Shown in pieces: positions 42,707 to 50,474 of a stretch of DNA of 64,000 bases; within the stretch, counting starts at the first letter, position 1, and each line of letters begins with the position of its first letter. The position numbers and the translations under genes are program-made. The notes under the pieces were generated by a model that was not told the origin of the DNA, did not search any database, and saw nothing but the letters and a program-made list of their open reading frames with translations. This DNA comes from Comamonas terrae (GTDB lineage: Bacteria > Pseudomonadota > Gammaproteobacteria > Burkholderiales > Burkholderiaceae_C): NCBI RefSeq assembly GCF_001544075.1, contig NZ_BCNT01000005.1, positions 186,001-250,000 of the forward strand. The letters are read 5' to 3'.

Positions 42707-43456
42707 ATGCGTGCAGCTCCCCCGATCTCCCAGCCCTGCGAGGACCGCGACTTTGCCGAATGGCACCGGGGCAGCCCCTGGTGCGCGGTCTGGGTGGCCT
42801 GCGCCGATGTGCCCGAAGTGGCTGCCGCCGTGGCCCGGGGGCGGCAGGCGCTGGCCCGGGCCCTGTTGCCGCGCTATGCGCGCCAGCCGCACATCACGCT
42901 GGCCTATCGCGGGCTGTGCGGCGGCGGGCCGGATGCGCCGGCCGAATACGGCCATGCCGGGCTGCGGACCGATATTGCGCGCTTGGCAACGCATTGGCGG
43001 GAATCGGGCAGCGGGCCGTTTGCCGTGCAGGTGCGGGGCGCGGGAAGCTTCACGACGGTGCCGTATCTGGCGGTGGAAGAGGGCGCCGGTGTGCTGGCGC
43101 GCTGGCATGCGGTGCTGGGCGGCATTGCGCAGGAGGCGCTACGCGCAGGCTGGCGCTATGTGCCCCATGTGACGCTGGGCCACTATGCGGTGGCCATGCC
43201 CTTGCGGCAGGCCGTGGCGCGTCTCGGGGCCGCAGGCGTGGCCAGGAAAGCCATGCATGTGGAGGTGCGGGCGCTGGCGCTGGTGCGCTATGCCGCGCAG
43301 GACATCGCCGGGCCGCTGCAGGCCGAAGGCTGGTTCGACCTGCAGACCGGGCGCTATGCGGCAGCGCCCGGTGCCCTGTTCGGCGATCTGGAGCAGGCCG
43401 GCGGTCAGGCGACGGTCAGCTGCACGCCGATGTTGCCGCGCGTGGCGTTGGAGTAG
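42707..43456 (+). CDS. 2'-5' RNA ligase / LigT family phosphoesterase
   Basis: A 249-residue member of the 2H phosphoesterase superfamily, defined by two HX(T/S) motifs: PHITLAY and PHVTLGHY, both intact. Bacterial members are 2'-5' RNA ligases or cyclic phosphodiesterases acting on RNA ends, and the exact substrate is unclear. Two in-frame ATG codons (42677 and 42707) are possible, and the downstream one fits typical domain limits. The 3' end overlaps the convergent ohr gene by 52 bases. Confidence 0.78.
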   Translation: MRAAPPISQPCEDRDFAEWHRGSPWCAVWVACADVPEVAAAVARGRQALARALLPRYARQPHITLAYRGLCGGGPDAPAEYGHAGLRTDIARLATHWRESGSGPFAVQVRGAGSFTTVPYLAVEEGAGVLARWHAVLGGIAQEALRAGWRYVPHVTLGHYAVAMPLRQAVARLGAAGVARKAMHVEVRALALVRYAAQDIAGPLQAEGWFDLQTGRYAAAPGALFGDLEQAGGQATVSCTPMLPRVALE

Positions 43457-43821
43457 GGGCAGACCTGGTGGGCGGCGTCCACCAGCTGCTGGGCCGCGGC
43501 CTTGTCCATGCCGGGCAGGTGGATGGTCATGCGCACGGCAATGCCGAACACTTCGCCCACGGGGCCCAGGTCCACCTCGGCGTCCACCGACAGGTCCTGG
43601 GGCAGCGTGATCTTCTGGCGTGCGGCCACGGCCTTCATGGCGCCGATGAAGCAGGCGGAATAGCCGGCCGCGAACAGCTGCTCGGGATTGGTGCCCTTGC
43701 CGGCGCCGCCGGGCGGGGACAGCTGGATGTCCAGGCGGCCGTCATCGGTGCGCGAGGCACCTTCGCGGCCGCCGGTGGTGTGGGCGTGGGCGGTGTAGAG
43801 AACTTTGTCGAGCTGTGCCAT
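43405..43821 (-). CDS. ohr: Organic hydroperoxide resistance protein Ohr
   Basis: A 138-residue OsmC/Ohr-family peroxidase that reduces organic hydroperoxides with dithiol reductants. The peroxidatic cysteine is in YSACF (Cys57) and the resolving cysteine in VCPYS (Cys121), with the Ohr-type [14 protein letters not shown] block. It lies 63 bases downstream of the MarR/OhrR-type regulator on the same strand, the classic ohrR-ohr arrangement. Confidence 0.94.
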   Translation of the reverse strand: MAQLDKVLYTAHAHTTGGREGASRTDDGRLDIQLSPPGGAGKGTNPEQLFAAGYSACFIGAMKAVAARQKITLPQDLSVDAEVDLGPVGEVFGIAVRMTIHLPGMDKAAAQQLVDAAHQVCPYSNATRGNIGVQLTVA

Positions 43822-43884
43822 GGTGTCTTCCTTTGCAAGAGTGCCCGGCCATGCGGGCGGGTGGAGGAAATCGGCGCTCCGGTG

Positions 43885-44361
43885 TCAGCCGGAGCTGCTG
43901 CGGCGCGGCGCCAGCCGCTCGCGCAGTGCGCTGAGCTGGCCCGTGAGGGCCTGCAATTCGGGAAGCGTGCATTGCGTGCTTTGCAGCACGCAGGCGGGAA
44001 TCTTTTCGGCTTCGGCGCGCAGCGCACGGCCGGCTTCGGTGAGCACGATGCGCACGCGGCGCTCGTCTTCGGCATCGCGCAGCCGCGCCAGCAGGCCCGC
44101 GGCCTCGAGCCGCTTGAGCAGCGGCGTGAGCGTGCCCGAATCCAGGGTCAGGCGCTCGCCCAGCTCCGAGACCGTGAGCCGGTCGCCTTCCCAGAGCACC
44201 AGCATGACCAGATATTGCGGGTAGGTCAGGCCTATGGCTTCAAGCAGAGGCTTGTAGAGCTTGGTCATGGCCAGCGACGCCGAGTACAGGGCAAAGCAGA
44301 CCTGGTTGTCCAGGCGCAGCAGCTCGGAGGTATCGGGGAGAAGGTCTTGGCCGGTTCGCAT
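43885..44361 (-). CDS. ohrR: OhrR-type MarR family peroxide sensor
   Basis: A 158-residue MarR-family repressor. Near the N-terminus [13 protein letters not shown] holds the reactive cysteine (Cys22) at the position known from Xanthomonas OhrR, and the winged helix follows ([25 protein letters not shown]). Oxidation by organic hydroperoxides releases DNA and induces ohr. ATG 44361 is chosen because it places Cys22 as in relatives. Two palindromes directly upstream (44372-44390) are candidate operators. Confidence 0.92.
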   Translation of the reverse strand: MRTGQDLLPDTSELLRLDNQVCFALYSASLAMTKLYKPLLEAIGLTYPQYLVMLVLWEGDRLTVSELGERLTLDSGTLTPLLKRLEAAGLLARLRDAEDERRVRIVLTEAGRALRAEAEKIPACVLQSTQCTLPELQALTGQLSALRERLAPRRSSSG

Positions 44362-44371
44362 GGGATGAATT

Positions 44372-44390
44372 ATTGCCGGCAATTTAATTG
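44372..44390. promoter_or_regulatory. Candidate OhrR operator
   Basis: Two overlapping perfect inverted repeats 10 bases upstream of ohrR: ATTGCC-GGCAAT (44372-44383) and CAATT-T-AATTG (44380-44390). The second resembles the AT-rich TACAATTAAATTGTA-type site of OhrR proteins. Position and composition fit autoregulation of the ohrR-ohr operon. Confidence 0.55.
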
Positions 44391-44556
44391 TGTGCAATTT
44401 AAATACCAAGACCCTGCCCGGGCAAGGGTGGGAAGCAGCTGGAGCAAAGGGCCGCCATGGCGCGGCTGGAGGTGAAGGGCGGGAGGCTGCGCCTGCCCGC
44501 CCGCCGGTTGGCAATGAAGCGCGCAGGTCCGCTGTCGGGACCGCGGTTTCTGGCGC

Positions 44557-45891
44557 CTACTGGGCGGCCATCAGTGCGTCGGCCACGGCCTGGTAGGCGG
44601 GCAGGCTCAGGGGATCGATGGCCGCGTTGGCCGCGATGGGGTGGGCCGCGTAGCGCACGATCACCATCTGGGCCTTGGGATCGATGTAGATGGTCTGGCC
44701 GTGGATGCCGCGCGCCGTGTAGGCGCCATCGGCGTTGTGCGAGACCCACCACATGTTGCGGTAGGACCAGCCGGGCAGCGTGGCATAGCCGGCCTTGGCG
44801 AACTTGGCGCGGTCGCCGCCGTTGCGGATGTCGTCCACCACGGCGCGCGGCAGCACCTGCCGGCCGTCGGCAGCGCGGCCGTTGTTGCGCATCATCTCGC
44901 CAAAGCGCGCCAGGTCCCGCAGCGTGGTGTTGAGGCCGCCGCCGCCCGACTCCGTGCCGATGCGGTCCACCATGAAGAAGGCGTCCTGCTCGGCGCCGAT
45001 GCGGCTCCAGATGCGCTCGGACAGCAGCTGGGCCAGCGACTTGCCGCTGGCGCGGCGCACCACCCAGGCCAGCACCTCGGCGTTGACGGTCTTGTACGCA
45101 AAGGCCTGGTCGTGCTCGCCTTCCTTCTTGAGCGTCTGCAGGAACTCATAGAAGGTCCTGGGGCCTGCATAGTCGCGGCCCTGGGGCAGCATGCCGCCTG
45201 CGCGCGCATAGTCCCAGATCTCGGCCTTGGGGTCCGCGTAGTTCTCGGAGTAGTGCACGCCGATCGTCATGTCCATGACCTGGCGCACCGTGGCGTCGCC
45301 ATAGGCCGTGTCCTTGAGTTCGGGCAGGTAGCGCGTGACAGGGGCGCCGGGGTCCAGCGTGCCTTCGTGCGCCAGCAGCGCGGCCAGCGTGCCCACGAAG
45401 GACTTGGTGACCGACATGGCGATGTGCGGGCGTTCGGGCGTGAGCGCGCCGAAGTATTTCTCATACACGACCTGGCCCTTGTGCAGCACCAGGATGCCGT
45501 CCGTGTAGTTGCGCTCCAGCGACTGGGCGAAAGTCAGCTCCTCGCCCGTGCCCATGGCCTTGAAGCGCACGCTGTCCAGGTCGGGCGCCCGCGCGGCCCT
45601 GGGCAGGGGGCTGGGCGCCGAGCTGCCGCGCCAGACATTGGCCGTGGGCACCAGTTCGCGGATATGCGAGAAGGACCAGCGCGTGCGCGGATAGACGTTG
45701 ACGGCGGGATTGTCGAAGGTGAGGACCTTGTCGGGCGGCGGCGGAAAGCCCTGCATCCAGCCCATGGCCTGGACCGTGGTGCTGGCCGGGTCGGGCAGGG
45801 CCGGGGCCGCCGTCTGTCCGTGAGCTATAGAAACAAGAGCTGCCAGCGCAAGCGGGAAAAGCGCTTGGCGCGCAAAACCTTTGGAACTCAT
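44557..45891 (-). CDS. Serine hydrolase, beta-lactamase/NylB-like family
   Basis: A 444-residue exported protein (signal ending AHG or nearby) of the class C beta-lactamase-like serine hydrolase fold. The catalytic SXXK motif is SVTK (Ser160-Lys163) and the downstream tyrosine motif region is YKTVN. Its general organisation resembles 6-aminohexanoate-dimer hydrolase (NylB) relatives, many of which are esterases or peptidases. It ends a leftward run and starts 21 bases after the crotonase gene, which suggests cotranscription. The substrate is not known, and it is not necessarily a beta-lactamase. Confidence 0.85.
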   Translation of the reverse strand: MSSKGFARQALFPLALAALVSIAHGQTAAPALPDPASTTVQAMGWMQGFPPPPDKVLTFDNPAVNVYPRTRWSFSHIRELVPTANVWRGSSAPSPLPRAARAPDLDSVRFKAMGTGEELTFAQSLERNYTDGILVLHKGQVVYEKYFGALTPERPHIAMSVTKSFVGTLAALLAHEGTLDPGAPVTRYLPELKDTAYGDATVRQVMDMTIGVHYSENYADPKAEIWDYARAGGMLPQGRDYAGPRTFYEFLQTLKKEGEHDQAFAYKTVNAEVLAWVVRRASGKSLAQLLSERIWSRIGAEQDAFFMVDRIGTESGGGGLNTTLRDLARFGEMMRNNGRAADGRQVLPRAVVDDIRNGGDRAKFAKAGYATLPGWSYRNMWWVSHNADGAYTARGIHGQTIYIDPKAQMVIVRYAAHPIAANAAIDPLSLPAYQAVADALMAAQ

Positions 45892-45912
45892 GGTTGTCTC
45901 CCTGGAGGGTTC

Positions 45913-46728
45913 TTATCTGCCGGTAAAGCGTGCGGGGCGTTTCTCGACAAAGGAGCGCACGCCTTCGGCCGCGTCCTCGCTGTGGGCCAGGCGCTGCTGC
46001 ACGGGAATGAAGTCTGCCACGGCGGCGGCCTGGCCCAGTTCTATGGCCTTGAGCACGTTCAGGCGCGTGGCCACCACGGCCTGCGGCGCCTGCAGCGCAA
46101 TGCGCTCGGCAATGCGCCAGGCCTCGTCCAGCTGCCGGCCCGCGGGTACGACCTTCTGCACGAAATTGCAGCGGTAGGCTTCGGCGCTGTCGAATTCGTC
46201 GCCCGTGAGCAGGTGCAGCATGGCATTGCCCACGCCGGCGCGCTCGGCCATGCGCAGCGTGGCGCCGCCCGTGGGCATGATGCAGCGCTGCACCTCCATC
46301 TGTGCGAAGCGGCAGTCGTCGGCTGCGACCACGATGTCGGCGCCCAGCATCAGCTCGATGCCCACGGTAAAGCAAATGCCCTGGACCGCCGCCACCATGG
46401 GCTTGGCGCGGCGGCGGTAGCCGGTCAGGCCGTAGTCGTGGGGCTCGACCAGGCCCGGGGGAATGGCTTTTTTGCCCGAACGCAGGAATTCGGCCATCAC
46501 GGGCAGGTCCAGCCCGGCCGTGAAATGGCTGCCGAAGGCGTGCAGCAGGCCCACGCGCAGCTCGGGATCGTCATCCAGCCGCGTATAGGCTTCGGCCAGC
46601 TGCCTGAACATGGGGGGCGTCCAGCCGTTGCGCTTGGCCGGGCGGTTGATGCCGATCAGCAGCACATGGCCGCGGACTTCGCAGCTGATGCAGCCTTCGG
46701 GAGGCGGGGGCGGGGTGTTGATGTCCAT
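45913..46728 (-). CDS. Enoyl-CoA hydratase/isomerase (crotonase) family protein
   Basis: A 271-residue crotonase-fold enzyme. The CoA-binding and oxyanion regions NRPAKRNGWTPPMF, GSHFTAGLDL and AAVQGICFTVGIELMLGADIVVAA are typical. The usual hydratase glutamates are not both clear, so it may be an isomerase or hydrolase variant. ATG 46728 follows AGGAGAC. It lies between the 3-hydroxyacyl-CoA dehydrogenase and the serine hydrolase on the same strand. Confidence 0.86.
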   Translation of the reverse strand: MDINTPPPPPEGCISCEVRGHVLLIGINRPAKRNGWTPPMFRQLAEAYTRLDDDPELRVGLLHAFGSHFTAGLDLPVMAEFLRSGKKAIPPGLVEPHDYGLTGYRRRAKPMVAAVQGICFTVGIELMLGADIVVAADDCRFAQMEVQRCIMPTGGATLRMAERAGVGNAMLHLLTGDEFDSAEAYRCNFVQKVVPAGRQLDEAWRIAERIALQAPQAVVATRLNVLKAIELGQAAAVADFIPVQQRLAHSEDAAEGVRSFVEKRPARFTGR

Positions 46729-46791
46729 GCTTGTCTCCTGCGCGTGGACCTTAGTCCAGGCCGCGGGCGGGCGCAGTCGCGCAGAAGACGT

Positions 46792-46819
46792 GCGGCATGG
46801 GCGCGCCGGCCCATGCCGC
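46792..46819. repeat. GC-rich perfect hairpin after 3-hydroxyacyl-CoA dehydrogenase gene
   Basis: Arms GCGGCATGGGC and GCCCATGCCGC flank a six-base loop, 10 bases past the dehydrogenase stop. No T-run follows on the minus strand, so it is not a standard terminator. It may protect or separate the upstream transcript from the crotonase gene. Confidence 0.6.
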
Positions 46820-46829
46820 CGCAGGCCGT

Positions 46830-47678
46830 TCAGTAGCTGTAGACGCCGCGGCCGGTCTTGCGGCCCAGGCGGCCGGCGGCCACCATTTCCTTGAGCAGCG
46901 GGCAGGGGCGGTACTTGCTGTCGCCGAACTCCTTGAGGTAGACCTCCATCACGGCCAGGCACACGTCCAGGCCGATCATGTCGGCCAGGGCCAGCGGGCC
47001 GATGGGCTGGTTGCAGCCCAGCTTCATGCCGGCGTCGATGTCCTCGGCCGAGGCCAGGCCTTCGGCCAGCACGAAGAAGGCCTCGTTGATCATGGGCACC
47101 AGGATGCGGTTGACCACGAAGCCCGGGGCGTTCTTGACGGTGATGGGGCTCTTGCCCAGGCGCTCGGACAGGGCCTTGACCGTGGCGTGCGTTGCTTCGC
47201 TGGTCTGCAGGCCGACGATGATCTCCACCAGTGCCATCATGGGCACGGGGTTGAAGAAATGCATGCCGATGAAGCGGTCGGCGCGCTGGGTCACTGCGGC
47301 CAGCTGGGTGATGGAAATGGACGAGGTGTTGGTGGCGACGATCACGTCCTGGCCCAGCAGCGCGTCGAGCTGCTGGAGGATCTTGACCTTGAGGTCGAAG
47401 TTCTCGGTCGCGGCCTCGATGACCAGCTGGGCGGACTTCAGGTCGTCGTAGCGGGTCGAGGTTTTGATGCGTGCCAGCGCGGCGGCCTTGTCGGCCTCGG
47501 TGAGCTTTTCCTTCTTGATCAGGCGGTCCAGGCTGCCGGCCACGGTGGCCAGGCCTTTTTGCACGGCGGCATCCGAAATGTCCACCATCACCACGTCGAT
47601 GCCCGATACGGCGCAGGCCTGTGCGATGCCGTTGCCCATGGTGCCGGCACCGACGATGCCTACGGTCTGAATTGTCAT
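46830..47678 (-). CDS. hbd: 3-hydroxybutyryl-CoA / 3-hydroxyacyl-CoA dehydrogenase
   Basis: A 282-residue NAD-dependent dehydrogenase. The Rossmann motif GIVGAGTMGNGIAQ is near the N-terminus, EAATENFDLKVKIL and GMHFFNPVPMMALVE include the catalytic Glu/His pair region, and the C-terminal helical domain ends LGRKTGRGVYSY. It oxidises 3-hydroxyacyl-CoA in beta-oxidation or short-chain acyl-CoA metabolism. Length and motifs match the PaaH/Hbd group. A crotonase follows on the same strand. Confidence 0.93.
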   Translation of the reverse strand: MTIQTVGIVGAGTMGNGIAQACAVSGIDVVMVDISDAAVQKGLATVAGSLDRLIKKEKLTEADKAAALARIKTSTRYDDLKSAQLVIEAATENFDLKVKILQQLDALLGQDVIVATNTSSISITQLAAVTQRADRFIGMHFFNPVPMMALVEIIVGLQTSEATHATVKALSERLGKSPITVKNAPGFVVNRILVPMINEAFFVLAEGLASAEDIDAGMKLGCNQPIGPLALADMIGLDVCLAVMEVYLKEFGDSKYRPCPLLKEMVAAGRLGRKTGRGVYSY

Positions 47679-47784
47679 GATTGCAGTCTCCAGGTATTGA
47701 AAGAACCTGAAAATCTTAGCGGGGTTCGGGGATGCGTCCGCCGCAGTCGGGCATGCGCCGTGCCGCCTCGGCGACGTCGTGGTA

Positions 47785-48957
47785 TCAGGAGGGGGAAAGG
47801 ATCACGGTTTCCCAGCGGCTGCGGCCCAGATGCTTGGCCTGGTACAGCGCCTTGTCGGCCTGCGCCAGCATCTGCTCCAGCGTCAGCCCTTCCCAGACGC
47901 TCTCCGCGTGGGCGCAGCCGGCGCTGAAGCACAGCTCGAACGCCAGCTCCAGCCGGGAGCCCAGCAGCAGCGCCGACTTCAGGCGCATGCACAAGGCCTG
48001 CACCTCGTCGGGGCTGGCATAGACCAGCAGGCAGAACTCCTCGCCGCCCCAGCGCGCGGCCAGCTCGTCGCCCCGTGTCTGCTTCTGCAGCGTGCGCGCC
48101 AGCAACTGCAGGGCCTGGTCGCCGACCACATGGCCGTAGCGGTCGTTGACACCCTTGAAATAGTCCAGGTCCAGCATCACCAGCGATAGCGGCAGCCCTT
48201 CGCGCATGGCGCGCTTGAGCATGTGCTGGCCCTGGGTCTCCAGGCTGCGGCGGTTGGCCAAGCCGGTGAGCGCGTCCTGCAGGGCCATGTCGCGCAGCTT
48301 CTGGTTGGCCTCGTCGCGCCAGGCCACGAGGATGGCGATCAGCAGCAGCGTGGTGCAGAACGGCGCGACCAGCGCAAAACCGTGGTTGGCCGGCGAGTCG
48401 GCGGTGAAGAAGGGCAGCCAGGGCGTCTCCAGGGCCAGCACGCTGCGCATGAGCAGGCTGGCGGCCATGACCATGCCGATGCCGAACATCATGTAGCGCC
48501 AGCCGCGCGCCACGCGCTTTCTCGGCCGCAGCGCCATGCAGGCCGCCAGGGCCACGCCCAGGCCATGGCAGAGGCTGAACCAGGCCAGGCGATAGTCCAT
48601 GTGGTTGACCAGCACCACGAAGCCCAGCGGGCCGGCCATGCACATCAGCAGCAGGCCGCGCTCGAGCAGCAGCGACCGCGGTCCTAGCCAGCCCACGAGC
48701 GCCCGGCTCAGCTGCCATAGCGCCCACATGGAGATGCTGGCGGCCAGGAACGGCAGTATGTCGATCCAGGGACGGACAGGATGGCGCGAGGCCACCAGAA
48801 TCACGATCCACGCCAGCCCCTGCAGCAGGAAAAAGCGCTGGGCATGCCGCGCCGGCGCATCGACCTGGTGCCCCATGCTCCAGGGCAGCACGAAGGCGAT
48901 GGCCAGCAGGTTGACTGCCACCACCGCCGTCATGGAAAAGAAGTCGAGGGGTGGCAT
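47785..48957 (-). CDS. Membrane diguanylate cyclase (GGEEF)
   Basis: A 390-residue protein with about six N-terminal membrane helices (residues 5 to about 205) followed by a GGDEF domain with an intact RWGGEEF active site. The inhibitory site that normally reads RXXD is RGDE here, so product inhibition may be weakened. It would make cyclic-di-GMP. ATG 48957 lies 11 bases after the amn stop, so it is cotranscribed with AMP nucleosidase and, through it, the PAS-GGDEF-EAL gene. Confidence 0.9.
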   Translation of the reverse strand: MPPLDFFSMTAVVAVNLLAIAFVLPWSMGHQVDAPARHAQRFFLLQGLAWIVILVASRHPVRPWIDILPFLAASISMWALWQLSRALVGWLGPRSLLLERGLLLMCMAGPLGFVVLVNHMDYRLAWFSLCHGLGVALAACMALRPRKRVARGWRYMMFGIGMVMAASLLMRSVLALETPWLPFFTADSPANHGFALVAPFCTTLLLIAILVAWRDEANQKLRDMALQDALTGLANRRSLETQGQHMLKRAMREGLPLSLVMLDLDYFKGVNDRYGHVVGDQALQLLARTLQKQTRGDELAARWGGEEFCLLVYASPDEVQALCMRLKSALLLGSRLELAFELCFSAGCAHAESVWEGLTLEQMLAQADKALYQAKHLGRSRWETVILSPS

Positions 48958-48968
48958 GGCGCAAGGGC

Positions 48969-50462
48969 TTACTGGAAGGCCACTTCGTCGAAGCTGCGCA
49001 GCTTGCGGCTGTGCAGGCGGTCCGAGCCGCCTTCGCGCAGTATGTCCACCGCCCGCATGCCGATGCGCAGATGCTGGTCCACGCGCTCGCGGTAGAAGTG
49101 GTTCGCCATGCCGGGAAGCTTGATCTCGCCGTGCAGCGGCTTGTCGCTCACGCACAGCAGCGTGCCGTAGGGCACGCGGAAGCGGAAGCCATTGGCCGCG
49201 ATGGTGGCGCTTTCCATGTCCAGCGCCACGGCGCGGCTCTGGCTGAAGCGGCGCTGGGGCAGGTTGTCGGGCAGCAGCTCCCAGTTGCGGTTGTCGGTGC
49301 TGGCCACGGTGCCGGTGCGCATGATGCGCTTGAGATCGGCCCGCTCCATTTGCGTGACATCGGCCACGGCCTGCTGCAGTGCCACCTGGATCTCGGCCAG
49401 CGCGGGGATCGGCACCCACAGCGGCAGCTCCTCGTCCAGCACATGGTCCTCGCGCACATAGGCATGGGCCAGCACATAGTCGCCCAGCTGCTGGCTGTTG
49501 CGCAGGCCCGCGCAGTGGCCCAGCATCATCCAGGCATGCGGGCGCAGCACGGCGATGTGGTCGGTGATGGTCTTGGCATTGGCCGGGCCCACGCCGATGT
49601 TGACCATGGTGATGCCGCTGTGGTCGGCGCGCACCAGGTGGTAGCCGGGCATCTGCGGCAGGCGCGGCGGAGCGGCGCCCAGTTCGTCCACCGTTTCTGC
49701 CGGCAGCCCCTTGCGGCGCGTGACCACGTTGCCGGGCTCGATGAAGGCGATGTATTCGCTGTTCTCGTTGGCCATCTCGGCATGGCCCAGGCGGATGAAT
49801 TCGTCGATGTAGAACTGGTAGTTGGTGAACAGCACGAAGTTCTGGAACCACTCGGGCGCCGTGCCCGTGTAGTGGCGCAGGCGGTGCAGCGAGTAGTCCA
49901 CGCGCGGCGCGGTGAACAGCGACAGCGGCAGGGCCTCGCCGGGCTGGGCGCGCCAGGTGCCGTTGGCGATGCCGTCGTCCATGGACTCCAGGTCCGGCAG
50001 GTCGAACACGTCGCGCATGAGCAGGCGCCGCTCGGCCGAGAGCGTGCCTTCCACATAGTCGTTGTCGGCGAACGAGAAATGGATGGGAATGGGCTTGTCG
50101 CTCAGGCCCACTTCCAGCGGCACGCCGTGGTGCTGGATGAGCAGGCGGAACTGGTCGCCGTAGTAATGGGCGAACAGGTCGGGACGCGTGAGCGTGGCTT
50201 CGTAGGTGCCCGGGCCTTCGACGAAGCCGTAGGTGAGCTTGGTGTCGGCCCGCGCCACGGTGGTGGTCTTCAGGCGCACGAACGGGTAGTAGGCATGCAC
50301 GGGAGCGACCGGGGTCTCCCCGGCCACGAAGCGCTGCATGGCCGAGCGCAGATGCTCGATCTGTTCGCGATAAAGCTGCTGCACATGCTCGAGCGCCTGC
50401 TGCGCATCGGTGTGCATGGTGGTGCTGGTTCTAAGCGAGGAGGCGGGGGTATGCAGGGTCAT
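48969..50462 (-). CDS. amn: AMP nucleosidase
   Basis: A 497-residue enzyme that splits AMP into adenine and ribose-5-phosphate, thereby lowering AMP pools. The N-terminal AMP-nucleosidase regulatory domain and the C-terminal nucleoside-phosphorylase-like domain are both present. Blocks include GITMVNIGVGPANAKTITDH and ALDMESATIAANGFRFRVPY. Length agrees with the E. coli enzyme (484 residues). It is packed between two cyclic-di-GMP genes with gaps of 12 and 11 bases. The start at 50462 could also be the internal ATG at 50417. Confidence 0.94.
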   Translation of the reverse strand: MTLHTPASSLRTSTTMHTDAQQALEHVQQLYREQIEHLRSAMQRFVAGETPVAPVHAYYPFVRLKTTTVARADTKLTYGFVEGPGTYEATLTRPDLFAHYYGDQFRLLIQHHGVPLEVGLSDKPIPIHFSFADNDYVEGTLSAERRLLMRDVFDLPDLESMDDGIANGTWRAQPGEALPLSLFTAPRVDYSLHRLRHYTGTAPEWFQNFVLFTNYQFYIDEFIRLGHAEMANENSEYIAFIEPGNVVTRRKGLPAETVDELGAAPPRLPQMPGYHLVRADHSGITMVNIGVGPANAKTITDHIAVLRPHAWMMLGHCAGLRNSQQLGDYVLAHAYVREDHVLDEELPLWVPIPALAEIQVALQQAVADVTQMERADLKRIMRTGTVASTDNRNWELLPDNLPQRRFSQSRAVALDMESATIAANGFRFRVPYGTLLCVSDKPLHGEIKLPGMANHFYRERVDQHLRIGMRAVDILREGGSDRLHSRKLRSFDEVAFQ

Positions 50463-50474
50463 GCACTATTTTCT

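Noticed and set aside
44557-45891. Serine hydrolase as an antibiotic-resistance beta-lactamase
   Set aside because: Only the general SXXK fold is shared. Neighbours and overall organisation point to an esterase or NylB-like hydrolase.
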